From NCBI RefSeq assembly GCF_963576675.1, contig NC_088912.1, positions 59,528,895 to 59,592,894 on the forward strand: a stretch of DNA of 64,000 bases. The letters are read 5' to 3'. The position numbers and the translations under genes were made by a program. This DNA comes from Euphorbia lathyris (taxonomy: Eukaryota > Streptophyta > Magnoliopsida > Malpighiales > Euphorbiaceae). Below the pieces are notes generated by a model. It was not told the DNA's origin. It saw nothing but the letters and a program-made list of their open reading frames with translations, and made no database searches. This document shows positions 24,901-36,755 of this stretch, piece after piece; the stretch's first letter is position 1; each line of letters opens with the position of its first letter.

Positions 24901-25744
24901 TGAAATTGTTGTTGTATGGAGTCATCCCAACAATTTCAAAGAATGGCATTCTGTACTTGTTGGTCTTGTAGGTTGAATCCATGCCAATATACCAGTAGTA
25001 TGTCCGTAGTAATTCAACAGAAGCTGGATGTGCCATAAGTACATGTGTTAATACATTAGTTTCTGAATCAGCAAGCGAAGCATGATAATACTTGTTCGTG
25101 ACGGCAAGATGGAAAAACTGACTAATCATATCTCTACCCTCAAACCCATCCTTCCTCAACCGGTCTCTATAATTGTGTGCTTTATTGTTGGGTTATCTTC
25201 TGGATGTTTCTTACGAAGTGCCGTCATAATAGCACACGGCTTTGCTTGATACGAACTCATGTCACGCACAATTAGCTTCGTTGCGGGACTAAGCCCGCTT
25301 ATCTGTCGGTGTCCCTCCGCATAAACCATCATTTCATGATTATGCGTACTCTGCTCCCCAGCATTAGCAACAATCTGCCAACCCAAAAAATCTTGCAACT
25401 GTCTGACTTTTAGCCGAAATGGACAGCCGCACGCTTTAGTTTTTGTTTTCCTACTTAAACCATCTTCTAAAGGAATAGGCAATCCTCTATACCGTTCGCC
25501 ACGTGAACATCTCAAAAGAATTTGTTTACCTCCGTGTTTATGCGAAGAAATAACAAGCTCGAAACCCTTTTTGGTTGCAATTTTTTTCGCCCATTGAATT
25601 GCTTCCATACTTGTTTGAAATAACGTGCTCGTTATGAAATAAGGACTATAATCGATTCCGTCGCCAACCCAAACTCTAGCTGCCTCCTGAAAATACATGC
25701 AAATATATATAAAAAATTGTCAATTATATTTAGATTAGGCGCTA

Positions 25745-25995
25745 AACGGGTCCGTGGACCTCCTGCACATAAGCAGGCGGGTCCAGGACCAGCCAACATG
25801 CAAAGGGAGGCGGGTCCAGGACCTGCCTCCCTTTAGTGAAGGGCGGGTCACGGACCCGCCCCGCTTTAGATGAGGGCAGGTCCAGGTCCTGCTCTGTTTT
25901 AATATAGACGGGTCACTAGACCCGTCTTTACTTGAAACAAGGCGGGTCCTAGACCCGCCCTCGTCTCAAGCGGGGCGGGTCCGTGACCCGCCCTT
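25745..25995. repeat. Array of GC-rich hairpins in the first transposase intron
   Basis: Eight inverted repeats built on the same GGCGGGTCC/GGACCCGCC core as the left array, for example 25802-25834 (AAAGGGAGGCGGGTCC arm) and hairpins near 25775, 25841, 25873, 25916, 25951 and 25973. Individual arms vary (ACGGGTC..GACCCGT, GGGCAGGTCC) but remain self-complementary. It lies about 250-500 bp from the right MULE end, mirroring the left array. Confidence 0.9.
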
Positions 25996-26251
25996 ATCGA
26001 AAAACAGAAATAAAATCAATAAAATTTAAAAAATTTAAAAATACATTAGATTGTTACCTCGTCTTCGGAGTTTTCGTGTTCCGACATTCTCGGATCCATA
26101 ATTTTTGCTTATGTGCTGTGTTCGGGAGAGAAAAAGAGAGAGAGGAGGGTGATTTCAAATTTTTTTGGGAAATAATGGAAGGGGCATAATGGGTATGTAG
26201 GGGGGCGGGGGCTGTAAAAAGGGAGTGGTATACAGTAACACCCTAAAAGAA

Positions 26252-26431
26252 TTGATAACCGTAAATATGATGTTTGCCAACGTGTCTAACTTACCTTTGG
26301 CAATCAGTTGTCGTATTAACCAGTAAAACAGAAACAAATATGGGGCCGGAATCCGACGAACCCCGCTCGGATGCCTAAGTTAGTTTGTGATTTAGACTGA
26401 ATTGAAGAGTATAGACTAGTTGTGAGATAGT
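26252..26431. other. Spacer between the MULE and the Copia element
   Basis: Short stretch with no supported gene. It does not match the Athila LTR sequence found on the far side of the Copia element, which bears on how that element came to lie here. Confidence 0.6.
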
Positions 26432-27456
26432 TGTTGAAACATATTTCCACATTATTTTGATTTGACAAAATTATTTAAAGTATATTTAAATTCCCATGAT
26501 AAAATATTCCAACACATTAAATTTAAATGATTTGATTTATTAATACTAATGTGTTTGTTCAAAGTTGAGTTAATTGATTTATAAGAATTAAAAGACATTA
26601 AAAGATCAAGACCCAAAAGCCCACAAGAGAAGGTCAAAGCCCATTTAACATTCACAAGCCTTGCGGCCCAGCAGAACAAAGCTCAACCCAGCGGAAGGAA
26701 GAATCAAGAAGAAATACTCAATTGCTTCATGCCGAAGTTGCTGAGTCAAGCATACAAGGAAGTCAGGTCAGCAGCTGACCTGAACAACTTGGAGATAAAG
26801 TCTTTCCACTTAATGAAATATTCAGACGAAGCAGAAAGCTGTCTGGAAGACTTTTCCGTAAATGTGGAGACACTCTGACGATCCTGAGCAAAACCAAGTG
26901 ATCGCTAACGAAGACAGAAGATGCAACATTCTTATTGGCCAAAGACGCTGAGCACTGACCGAGCAAAAGCGACAGGAAGCCGTTTCCCTCCAACGGTTAT
27001 TTCAAAATTCGAAATGACTGGGGTCTCAGCTGTCACTATAAATAGGCCTCTCAAATGCTTCATTCGATGCAGATCTTTACCAAGTCGAAACGCTGACCAA
27101 ATAACAACTCAAAGTGCTGTCTTGAAAAGCAAAGTAATTCTTACACCAATTCTTATTTTTGTGTGAAAGTCTAGAGTGATTTATTCATCTAAAGTGTTCT
27201 TCAATCTGTTAGAACAAACACTTTATCATTTCTAGAGATTAGAAAGGAGAAGCTGAGTTGCTCGGTTATAGCACTCAGCAGTAGATATAGTATTGAGTAG
27301 AAAAATAGAGGAAGGTACTCTTGTATACTCAGTAGCTATTGTAAAAGGTTTGTGCTCTATCTGAAAGAGCTCAGTAATGGATTTAAAAAGCTCGGAAGGA
27401 TTCCGGGGACTGGACGTAGGCAAGAAGGCCGAACCAGGATAAGTCTGCTGAGTAAT

Positions 27457-29272
27457 TGATGGGCGTAGGATCTAGGTGTAGAGCTTTTCTAATGACGACT
27501 AAATGTGTATTGCGGTGAATGTGCTATGGATATGGATGTGATCTTTTAAATGTTTTAACTCCACTAGACACTACGACTACTTAGGGGCAAGTGTATCCCG
27601 TCGTATCAAGTAATAATCCGGTTAAGACCGGGTATCGAATCCACGGGATTTATAATTACAAGTATTAGACGACTCGGTTTCGTATGTTATTTAAGCGGTG
27701 ATTACTTTGGGGTAAAGTAAGACACAACTACACACTATTCCTAACTATTGGCGACACAGATTCGTGTAGCTAAAACTCTATGAAGCGGGGTGTGTATGAT
27801 ACGTTATAACCACGATAAATAACGACTCTAAATGTATACGGATAATGGTTTACTCTTGCAAAGACGACCAAGTGTAGTAAGACCGACCCGTGAAGTACTT
27901 AGACTACGTGATTCCTAGTCAAGGCGTGTCTAATGCGGGGGAACTAGAAATTAGGGCCCGTAAGTTCCGTGGCTTATCAATTCCTACGGTTTCCGGTTTG
28001 TCACTTCCGGTAAGGCAACACCTATATAATTCCCTAAAGATAGCCCGGATGGCGGTGGTAATCGCGTGCTCCTACACAATAATCAATTATCAATATCAAA
28101 ACAAGCAATAAACATTAACACGTAAAGGGAAATAGAGATTATAAGCCGTAAATTATAAATATGGAAAGTGTTTAGATGAAATACAACCAAGCCTAGTACA
28201 TAGGAAGAGTACAAGCTAATTAGCAAGTAAAAAGGGAGAATCCGCCCTTGGGACTAGCTAACCGGACTCAAAGCCGTCTCCTAGGTCGTGGAGGTGGAAC
28301 TCTCGAGCTTGGTGACGAGTGATGGAGCGGAACTTTGATGGAACGCCGGAACAACCGAACAAGCTCTCGAGGGGGAGAGTTTAACTACAAAATCTGAATC
28401 TAAATTACAAGGAAAGAAAAGAGTATAGTATAGCTCTCTAGTATGTAATTCGTCTAAAATGAAGTTCAAGAGCTATCTATTTATAGACATCAAGCAAGGG
28501 CAAGTTTGTAATTTCACAAAGCACAAGCATGGAGCAACATTATTTGGTGCAGAAATCCCATGATACGCCCCGCGTAAAGTGGATTATGCCCCGCGTAAGT
28601 GCCCATTCCGTCAGAAATCTTCTGCATGTGGACCAATTCGTTGTCTTGTTGACTCAAGTACGCCCTGCGTAGAGGATTATACGCCCCGCGTGTTTGAGTC
28701 TCTGGAATTTTATTGCCTGAATTGGTGCCCTTACGCCGTGCGTAGCTGAAGTACGCCCCGCGTAAAAGAGTCTATGATCTTTTATGTTGAAGAACTGCCT
28801 TTTTACGCCCCGTGTATATAGTGGTACGCCCCGCGTAGGTATAGTTGACTCTGGGAGACAATGTAGTCTGACTTTCAGGATTAGGCTAATTATTGCCGAC
28901 ATGTGTCATACGCCCCGCGTAGTGTGTCATACGCCCCGCGTATGCTGAGTCAGTTCCACATGGTGCCTGCGGATAAGGCAATTATTTCTGGCACTATGTT
29001 TCACGCCCCGCGTACAGGATAATACGCCCCGCGTATTGAGTGGATTTTTGCTCCTTTCTCGTACCTGAAATACAAATCTTGAGAGCCGAGTTAGCTTGAC
29101 ATTTTTATTTCCTAAACTAATCAAAAACGAGGGAAATAAACTAAAAGTACGAGATTTATTTTTATTTCTTTATTTTATAAAAAACACTTTATTTTTGTAA
29201 TTAAACTTATTTATTTTACCCGAAATCGTCCCGTAAATCACGCTAAAAGATAGGGGTAAAATACCCCTATCA
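27457..29272 (-). repeat. Athila-1 3' LTR
   Basis: In element orientation it starts TGATAGGGG and ends ACGCCCATCA. It carries the TATCGAATCCACGGGA-type block near 27627-27643 and, in its 5' half, twelve GC-rich half-sites (28562-29035). Confidence 0.96.
28562..29035. repeat. Twelve ACGCCCCGCGT half-sites in the Athila-1 3' LTR
   Basis: Copies of (T)ACGCCCCGCGT(A) or one-base variants (ATGCCCCGCGT, ACGCCCTGCGT, ACGCCGTGCGT, ACGCCCCGTGT), all in the same orientation and irregularly spaced at 10-90 bp. In element orientation they read ACGCGGGGCGT and lie in the upstream (U3-like) half of the LTR. The flanks are AT-rich and not repeated. Confidence 0.92.
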
Positions 29273-29283
29273 AACCTCCTCGG
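29273..29283 (-). promoter_or_regulatory. Athila-1 polypurine tract
   Basis: Reads CCGAGGAGGTT on minus, directly next to the 3' LTR. Athila-2 has the matching GCGAGGAGGTT at 47127-47137. This tract primes plus-strand synthesis. Confidence 0.85.
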
Positions 29284-31188
29284 ACTTTAAAGTTTTACTT
29301 GTCCTCAAGTAAAAGAAATCGAAAGACAAGGGATTGAGAAAATTAAGAAACAAACCACAGGTTGGTTTTGCCAAGTGCGTGATTTCAAAGTTATGGTTTT
29401 GTGCAAAGGTTTCGGTAAGTACCTACGCAAACAATTGAGTACGAAACTTGTTTGAAACCTCCATGATCAAGATTTAATAGACAATATTAACGGGGGTTGA
29501 TTATCTTTTGAGAAACCGATAGTACCTCACCAAGGGATTTCGCTCTTACGCTCAATTTTAGGTGGGTCGGTGTTTTAGCGCTCTTTTTTGCACTTACTCG
29601 AGATCATGTTGAATTTGCATTTTCATCCGGGTTTTTCCTCTTAAAGTATGGTTAGGCAATATTAAAAATGAACCCGGAGGGGGGTTGTAATGTGGGTGGC
29701 TTCTTTAGTGGTTAGTTTAAAGAAACTCGAGTTCAAAAATACCGTTTGTGACTGCACCGCATCATTGTTTATTTCAGCCTTTGCCAATTTTACAGAATAT
29801 ACTTCAAAATTGCTCGGGTGGAGCTCGAGAATGCCTTTTTATTTTTATTGTGTCCTTTGTTTTCATAGAGGCACAAAAACAATATTTTGAGAGCTTATGA
29901 TGCACTTTTGCTAAGGCCGTGACTCATTTCGGGTAACTTGGGTGCAACTTGGTTATGTCGGTATTTGAACAAGAGAAAAAAAAGGGTTAATTGGTAAAAG
30001 GGTATTAATCAAAAGAAAAGTTGGTTAATAGGCTCGAGGGGGTTTCCTAATGTTTAATGAAAACGAGAAAAATAAATTAAGAAAAATTAGCCTAAGTGGG
30101 TTCGGTTTATCATCTATTGCCTTTTTACCAAAAATAAGTGTACTTAACCCGGTATTGGATGCAAATTCTATGAGTCGAGTGAAGTCAAAGCTCTCGAAAA
30201 ATTGTGAAAGAATTAGAGTTCTCGTACGAACTCTTTTAGGCTCAAAAAAATACCTCACAAAGATTCGGGTTTAAATTGTGCACTATCGAGTTTTCGCTAA
30301 ATTCTTAACTATCCCGTTTTTATTGCCTTTTCAAAGTTCATTATGGAGATAACATTTGGGTTAAGACTCAATGCCTTAGTTTAGTACTAACCTAAGCTTT
30401 GCACAAATTCCCTAATTTCAAAACCAAGACTAAAATTTCTTTATCGAATCATTCCTTTATGTTCCGACACTTTTATTTTTGATGGCAAATAACGGAACTT
30501 TAATTAATTTTCGAAGGGGGGATAGCGTGTCGGGAAAATTTAAAAGAGTCAATAAATTAGTTTAATTATTTTGTAGTTTATTTTATTTTTATTTTTGTTT
30601 TTGGTAGTGCAAAACAAACGTTAAGTGCGGGGTTGCACGTCCCTCCGTGTTTTTTAAAATGACGCCTATTCCAAGGGCGTCGCAAAAAGAAATGAAAACA
30701 AAAACAAAAACAAAAATAAAGTGAGAAAAAGAAGACCCTTAGTGGTCAGGGGTTACGCGAGGCATGCCCAGAGGGGCGCCCCGCGTAACCAGTATGTTTT
30801 GTGGTGTTTTTGGGCAGAGACTCAAATACGCGGGGCGCAGGAATTGGGCGCCCCGCGTGTTTGAGCTTCTGAACTGCGCCCCGCGTGTTTGAGCTTCTGA
30901 ACTATAGGAACCACGGAAAGGAACTTATACGCGGGGCGTAAGAAGAGTTACGCCCTGCGTAAACGGTGTCCCTCATAGAATTTTGGATCAGAGGCACAAA
31001 GACGCGGGGCGTGCACAGGGAGACGCCCCGCGTATCATGCCGAATTGGGATTTGGCTTTCCGTGGCTGGGAAGCGAAACGAAGAAAACAAGTAAAAATTG
31101 AACAAACATATACAGGGAGTTTGAGAGAGTCAAACCAATGCTACGTTTAGAGTCCGAGTAGCTCGACTTTCCTTTGCGACGTATAAGC
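29284..31188 (-). other. Athila-1 3' noncoding region
   Basis: About 1.9 kb between the integrase end and the polypurine tract. No accessory ORF is present. The part 29290-30700 matches 62650-63990 of Athila-3 in inverted orientation, so it is an old family-specific region. It contains the GC-rich hairpins at 30750-31033. Confidence 0.8.
30750..31033. repeat. Four GC-rich hairpins (ACGCGGGGCGT arms) in Athila-1
   Basis: Hairpins at 30750-30789, 30821-30865 (18-bp arms, one mismatch), 30925-30963 and 31002-31033, plus a lone half-site near 30875. The second shares its outer CTCAAA/TTTGAG flank with the Athila-3 hairpin at 62495-62540, so it is the same hairpin in both elements. Confidence 0.92.
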
Positions 31189-34100
31189 TTAAGGTGGTGC
31201 GAGGAGTGTGGTTTCGCCTTGTTGTGGAAAAACGCCGCCGCGGTATATCTTTAGACGGTGGCCATTGACCCGTAGGATTGCATTGTCGGGACCTTGGATT
31301 TCAATTGCTCCGGAGGGGTGCACATTGATGATGGTGTATGGTCCCGACCACCGACTTTTCAATTTTCCGGGGAATAACCGGAGGCGAGAATTGTAGAGGA
31401 GAACTTGATCCCCCTTGTTGAACTCCCGAATTTGGACGTGCTTGTCATGCCACCGCTTGGTACGTTCTTTGTAGAGTTTGGCATTTTCATATGACCCCAA
31501 GCGGAGTTCATCAAGAGTATTAAGTTGGAGGAGGCGGTGTTCTCCCGCAGCCTGCATGTCAAAATTCAAAAATTTCAGCGCCCAATAGGCTTTATGTTCT
31601 AATTCCACGGGTAAATGACATGACTTTCCAAAAACTAGACGATAAGGGGACATCCAGATGGGCATCTTAAACGCCGTGCGGTAAGCCCAAAGAGCATCAT
31701 CGAGCTTCAAGCTCCAGTCTTTCCTAGAAGAGCTAACCGTTTTTTCTAAAATGCGTTTTAGTTCGCGGTTAGAAACCTCAACTTGCCCACTAGTTTGCGG
31801 GTGGTAGGGTGTAGAGACTCGGTGTGCAACCCCATATTTAAGAAAGAGTTGATCGAATTGTCGGTTGTAAAAGTGGGAACCCCCGTCGCTAATGATAGTC
31901 CGAGGGGTTCCGAACCGAGTGAAAATGTTTTTCTTTATGAACTTCCCTACCGCCTTAGAGTCGTTTGAAGTAAGGCAACGACCTCTACCCATTTGGAGAC
32001 ATAATCAACCGCTACAAGAATGTAAGCGTTGCCATGCGACTTAGGGAAAGGTCCCATGAAGTCTATCCCTCACACGTCAAAGAGTTCGCAAACTAGGATT
32101 CCCTGTTGGAGCATTTCATGTTTGCGGGAAATGTTTTCGCTCCTTTGACAAGCGTCACATGATTTGACGAAGTCGTGGGAATCTTTGGATAAAGTAGGCC
32201 AATAAAACCCACATTGTAAGACTTTTGCCATAGTTTGACTAGGGCCAAAGTGGTCCCCCGGCTCTTGGGTATGACACATATGTAGCACGTGATTAACCTC
32301 TTCTTCCGGTATACACCTACAAATAATGTTATCGGCATAAGATTTGAACAGATAGGGTTCTTCCCAAAAATAATGCTTAGCATCGTGAAAGAATTTCTTA
32401 CGCTGCTCATATGTAAGGTGCGGAGGAAGAATATTACCGACTTTGAAGTTTGCCATATCGGCATACCAAGGTAAAGATGTTACCACGTAGAGTGCTTCAT
32501 CGGGAAAGGTCTCCTTAATTTCAATAGCTTCCGGAGGTTCGCTTTGCTCGCCTTGTAAGCGAGAGAGATGATCGGCCACAACATTCTCCACTCCTTTTTT
32601 ATCTTTGATTTCGATGTCGAATTCTTGTAGGAGTAGGATCCACCGTATCAAGCGTGGTTTGGCGTCCTGCTTAGTCATCAAGTACTTGAGAGCTGCGTGG
32701 TCAGTGTATACGATAATTTTGGATAACACAAGATATGACCTAAATTTATCGAAAGCAAAAACAACGGCAAGCATCTCCTTTTCCGTGATGGAATAGTTTT
32801 GTTGGGCCTCATTGAGCGTTTTGCTCGCATAATAGATAGGGCGGAAGAGTTTATCCACCCGTTGGCCCAAACAAGCACCGACAGCCAAATCACTCGCATC
32901 ACACATCAATTCAAAGGGGAGGCTCCAATCGGGTTTCACCATGATAGGTGCATTAATTAATTTCTCCTTGAGTGTGTTAAACGCAAGTAAACATTGGTCG
33001 GAAAAATTAAATTCTGCATCCTTTATGAGGAGCTGGGTCAAGGGGGTTGCTATCTTAGAGAAGTCCTTGATGAATCGTCTATAGAACCCCGCATGACCTA
33101 AAAAGCTCCGAATTCCTTTTAAGTTGATTGGTGGAGGTAGTTTTTCAATTACCTCGATCTTGGCCGGATCGACCTCGATCCCCTCCCCGGACACCTTGTG
33201 TCCCAAAATAATACAATCTTGAACCATAAATTGACACTTTTCCTAACTAAAAGCGAGGTTAGTGTCTTCACAACGTTGGAGGACTTTATCAAGATTGCTC
33301 AAACAAATGTCAAAGGACGACCCAAAAACAGAAAAATCGTCCATGAAGACTTCCATGAAGTCCTCAATCATTTCAGAGAATATAGCCGTCATGCACCGCT
33401 GAAAGGTGGCGGGGGCGTTACAAAGCCCGAACGGCATCCGCCTATATGCAAATGTCCCATATGGACAAGTGAATGTCGTCTTCTCTTGATCCGAAGGATC
33501 AACGGGGATTTGCATATAACCGGATAAGCCATCGAGGGTGCAAAAGAACTTATGACCCGCCATTCTTTCCAACATTTGGTCGATGAACGGCAAGGGGAAA
33601 TGATCTTTTCGGGTGGCCTCGTTAAGTTTTCTGTAATCAATGCATACTCGCCACCCGGTTACTTTTCGTGTGGGGATTAACTCCCCTTGATCATTTTCCA
33701 TCACCGTTGTGCCCCCCTTTTTGGGAACACATTGGACCGGGCTAACCCATGGACTATCGGAGATAGGAAAGATTATACCTGCATCGAGGAGTTTGATTAC
33801 CTCGACCTTTACTACCTTTTTCATATTTGGGTTAAGCCGTCGTTGCGGCTGCACGGAGGGCTTGACTTCATCCTCCAAAAAGATGCGGTGTGTGCAAATG
33901 GTGGGGTTGATCCCTTTTATGTCGTGAATGGTCCACCCAAATGTGCCTTTATGTTTTTGTAACACCGCGATTAACGCTTCCTCCATTTCCGCTGTCAAAA
34001 GCGAAGAAATAACAACCGGTAAGAAATTAGGAGGCAAGGGTTTAAGTTCCAAAGTCGGAGGCTCCTCGAGAGAAGATTTCGGCTTTGCCTTGCTATCTCG

Positions 34101-36596
34101 ATCCAAACCCTCGAACCGGCTCCTTGCCAACATACATCATTCTATTTCGGAGGAGTATTCAAATGGCTTGTTTAATGGCTCCTCATCCAAATGCTCATTA
34201 TCACCTATTCCCGAAGAGGTTTCCGCAAAAGACCTACCACAAAATTCTCCAACAAAAAGATCAATAGAGTCTACGGAATTTAAAAAGTTACAATCCGCCA
34301 CGGTATTAGACGGAAACTTCATGGAATTGTATACATTAAATTCTACCTCTTCGTCCTGCAACCGTAGGATGAGCTTACCTTCATGGACATCCATGAGAGT
34401 CCTACCGGTCGCAAGAAATGGTCGTCCTAGGAGGATTGGTACCGAGTCGTCTTCCGCCATATCGAGCACTACGAAATCGGCGGGGAAAATGAACTTGTCC
34501 ACTTTCACTAAGACATCCTCCACAACTCCTTTTGGCCGGGAAATGGAGCTATCGGCCAACTGGAGTGTCATATTGGTAGGCTTTGGTTCTCCCAAACCGA
34601 GCTTCCTGAATATAGATAAAGGCATTAGATTGATGCTAGCACCTAAATCACATAAAGCTCTCCTAAACTCAACATTTCCGATCATGCAAGGGATAGAAAA
34701 ACTACCTAAATCCTTGAGTTTAGGTGGGAGTTTGTTTGTTATAATCGCGGAGCATTCCTCCGTGAGCGCTACCGTTTAATTATAATCCAACTTCCTCTTT
34801 TTGGTGAGGATTTCTTTAAGAAACTTCGCATATGTGGGCATTTGCTCCAATGCTTCCGCAAGTGGAATGTTAATGTGAAGTTTCTTAAAGATTTCCAAAA
34901 ACTTGCCGTATTGGTGGTCCAATTTTTCCTTTTTAAGTCGTTGTGGAAAAGGGAGCTTTGGTACGTAAGCTCCAATTGGGTCACATGCGTTTTTATTCTT
35001 ATCCAAGGAAGTTGAGTGTTTTGGATCCGAACCGGGGTTGCTTACCACTTCCGGTTCATTACTTACCTGTGGAGCTTGTGGAGTCGCCTTTGGAACCGGT
35101 GGTTCCAAACCCTTACCACTCCGGAGAGTTATTGCTTGTACGGTCTCCCAATCTTTTGGTCTCGGGTTTTGTTCGGTGTTAGTCGGGGGAGACCCATGTT
35201 GTCTCCCTTGTTGTTGGCGACTCAATTGGGCCACTTGCTGTCCCAAGTCCCTGCAAAATGCTTCGTTGTTAGCAAGACGGGAAGATATTTCTTTAAGAAG
35301 ATCAATTACCATTGCGTCTTGCGCATTGCTAGGAGGTTGTGAATTTTTCCTTTCTTGGTCATGAGGGAATTGGCCCAACCCTTGTTCCACAAATTTACCA
35401 TGGGGTTCAGACGGGGGCTTCAACACATTCCGCCCGTTATCATAAGATGAAGTGTGTTGAAGCCTCCTTCCGTCATTACTATTATTATGGTGGTGATAAG
35501 CGTGCGTGTTAGGATAAGAGTTATGATGAGAATTATACCTTTGTTGTCCCCCTACATAACTTATGCTTTCGGTGTCACCGGCAAAAGGGCTACCGGCTTG
35601 ACAATCCTTACCTTGGTGGCCACCACCACAGTGAGAGCACATTAGGACTTGTGCTGAATTTTGGAGGCTCATTTGCGCCATTAAGGCGTCCAGTTTTTTG
35701 TTCATTTCGATCATGAAGATGGTGGGAGCCTCGTCTTCTACGGCAAAGGTTTGATGTTGCGAGGATCCGGCAAGCCGATCTTCTTGCTATTGGACGCTTT
35801 TCCTAGCTAATTCGTGAATGAGATCATATGCCTCGCTTGCCGATTTGCGAAACAAATCCCCACCTGCGGCGGAATCAACAGTTGCACGATTAGTCGGTGT
35901 TATACCATGATAAAAAGTACTTACTAAATCATGCTTAGGGATATCGTGATGGGGACAGTTTCGGAGCAGCTTTCGGAACCTAGCCCAAGCTGAGTGGTGG
36001 GCCTCGTATCTAAGTTGCCGAAAGGAAGTGATATCTTTTCTCAATTTAACCGTTTTAGAGGGCGGGAAGTAGTAAGATAGGAATTCCTTCTCGAGTTCCT
36101 TCCATGATGTGATCGATCCCGCCTTTAATGAGTGCAACCATTCCAACGCTTGTCCTGTCAAAGAAAAAGGAAAAAGTTTTAGTTGGACGGCCTCTACTGG
36201 AACATTATTTTGCCGTGAAGTTCCGGCACACATAAGAAATTTATCAAGGTGTTCGTTAGGGTTTTCATGGAGTTCCCCTCCGAATTGACCGAATTGTTGG
36301 ATTAATTGGATCATGCTAGGCTTTATTTCAAATGTGTCGGTCGGAATGGTGGGGGCAACGATTCTGTGGCGGACTTGAGGACGATGTGGAGCAAGAATCT
36401 CCAACATCGAACGCGTGTCGTTGCCTTCACCATTACGGTCGTTATTCACGGGTTGTTCCGGCCCCCGTTGGTTGAGCTCGGGCTGGTTAGCTTCATCTTT
36501 GAGATTTGTCATTCTCTCTCTACGTAACCTATAAAGAGTACGTTCAATTTCGAGATCAATAGGTACGAGAGAATCACTTTTAGATCGGGTGTGCAT
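31189..36596 (-). pseudogene. Athila-1 gag-protease-RT-RNase H-integrase polyprotein
   Basis: Starts at 36594-36596 (MHTRSKSD). Gag runs to about 34776 with a CCHC-like knuckle CSHCGGGHQGKDC near 35630. Retropepsin is at 34137-34685 (CDLGASINLM). RT is at 33243-34133 with FMDD in the catalytic motif. RNase H and the integrase zinc region are at 32070-33227 ([10 protein letters not shown]-x2-C in CDAC). The integrase core is at 31189-31992 ([15 protein letters not shown]). All parts to 32070 share one frame. In-frame stops lie near 35784, 34773, 34134, 33240 and 32067, and a frameshift near 31975. At least three of the stops replace a Trp kept in relatives. Confidence 0.93.
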
Positions 36597-36730
36597 AAAG
36601 TAGAACAAGTATATAAGGATTATGAACAAAAAAAGAATAATGTTAGCAAACGTATATATAAACAATTTATACAAAAGAATGCTTAAACTAACAATAAAAC
36701 GTTTTTGTCTAATATTGTAGGAAATTATAA

Positions 36731-36749
36731 ATCCCCGGCAACGGCGCCA
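36731..36749 (-). promoter_or_regulatory. Athila-1 primer-binding site (tRNA-Asp)
   Basis: On minus it reads TGGCGCCGTTGCCGGGGAT, complementary to the 3' end of plant tRNA-Asp, 6 bp inside the 5' LTR. This is the primer usual for Athila elements. Confidence 0.93.
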
Positions 36750-36755
36750 AAAACT

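Larger units (their letters stand above)
20353..26099 (-). pseudogene. MULE transposase fused to SWIM and OTU domains
   Basis: Exon 1 (26058-26099) encodes MDPRMSEHENSEDE; a long intron with a hairpin array follows. From 25686 downward come the FAR1-like zinc-binding region (CPFRL...H.H) and the MULE transposase core: DSTYKTNKY near 24970, then a segment at 21790-22355 with ILTDRE and a CTWHI block. A SWIM-like PCACE motif lies near 21505-21515. A GRP-type C-terminal tail (about 21180-21250) is followed by an OTU cysteine-protease domain (about 20353-20990) with KGDGNC and a late EHY catalytic-type His. Lesions are a frameshift near 25165, the gag-pol insertion (about 22357-24900) and a frame change near 20640. 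An OTU fused to a transposase could act on ubiquitin in the host, but that is inference. Confidence 0.85.
17383..26243. mobile_element. MULE DNA transposon with convergent PMD and transposase-OTU genes
   Basis: The two ends are degenerate inverted repeats rich in ACCGCCC-like blocks (left about 17383-17430, right about 26180-26243). They are flanked by TAAAAGAA at 17375-17382 and 26244-26251, 8 bp of the 9-bp TSD usual for Mutator elements. Inside, a plant-mobile-domain gene reads inward from the left and a FAR1-type transposase reads inward from the right; their 3' ends meet at about 20070-20355. An Athila-type gag-pol fragment interrupts the transposase. The 8.9-kb unit looks like a once-autonomous, gene-carrying MULE that is now broken. 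Exact ends are less certain than the overall unit. Confidence 0.75.

Noticed and set aside
28562..29035. Evenly looking GC-rich repeats resembling a CRISPR array
   Set aside because: Spacing is irregular, repeats are 11-13 bp, they lie inside a plant LTR, and there are no cas genes.
28654..29124. Minus-strand reading frames with repeated YAGR/TRGV motifs
   Set aside because: They are by-products of the ACGCCCCGCGT half-sites read in different frames; no conserved protein.
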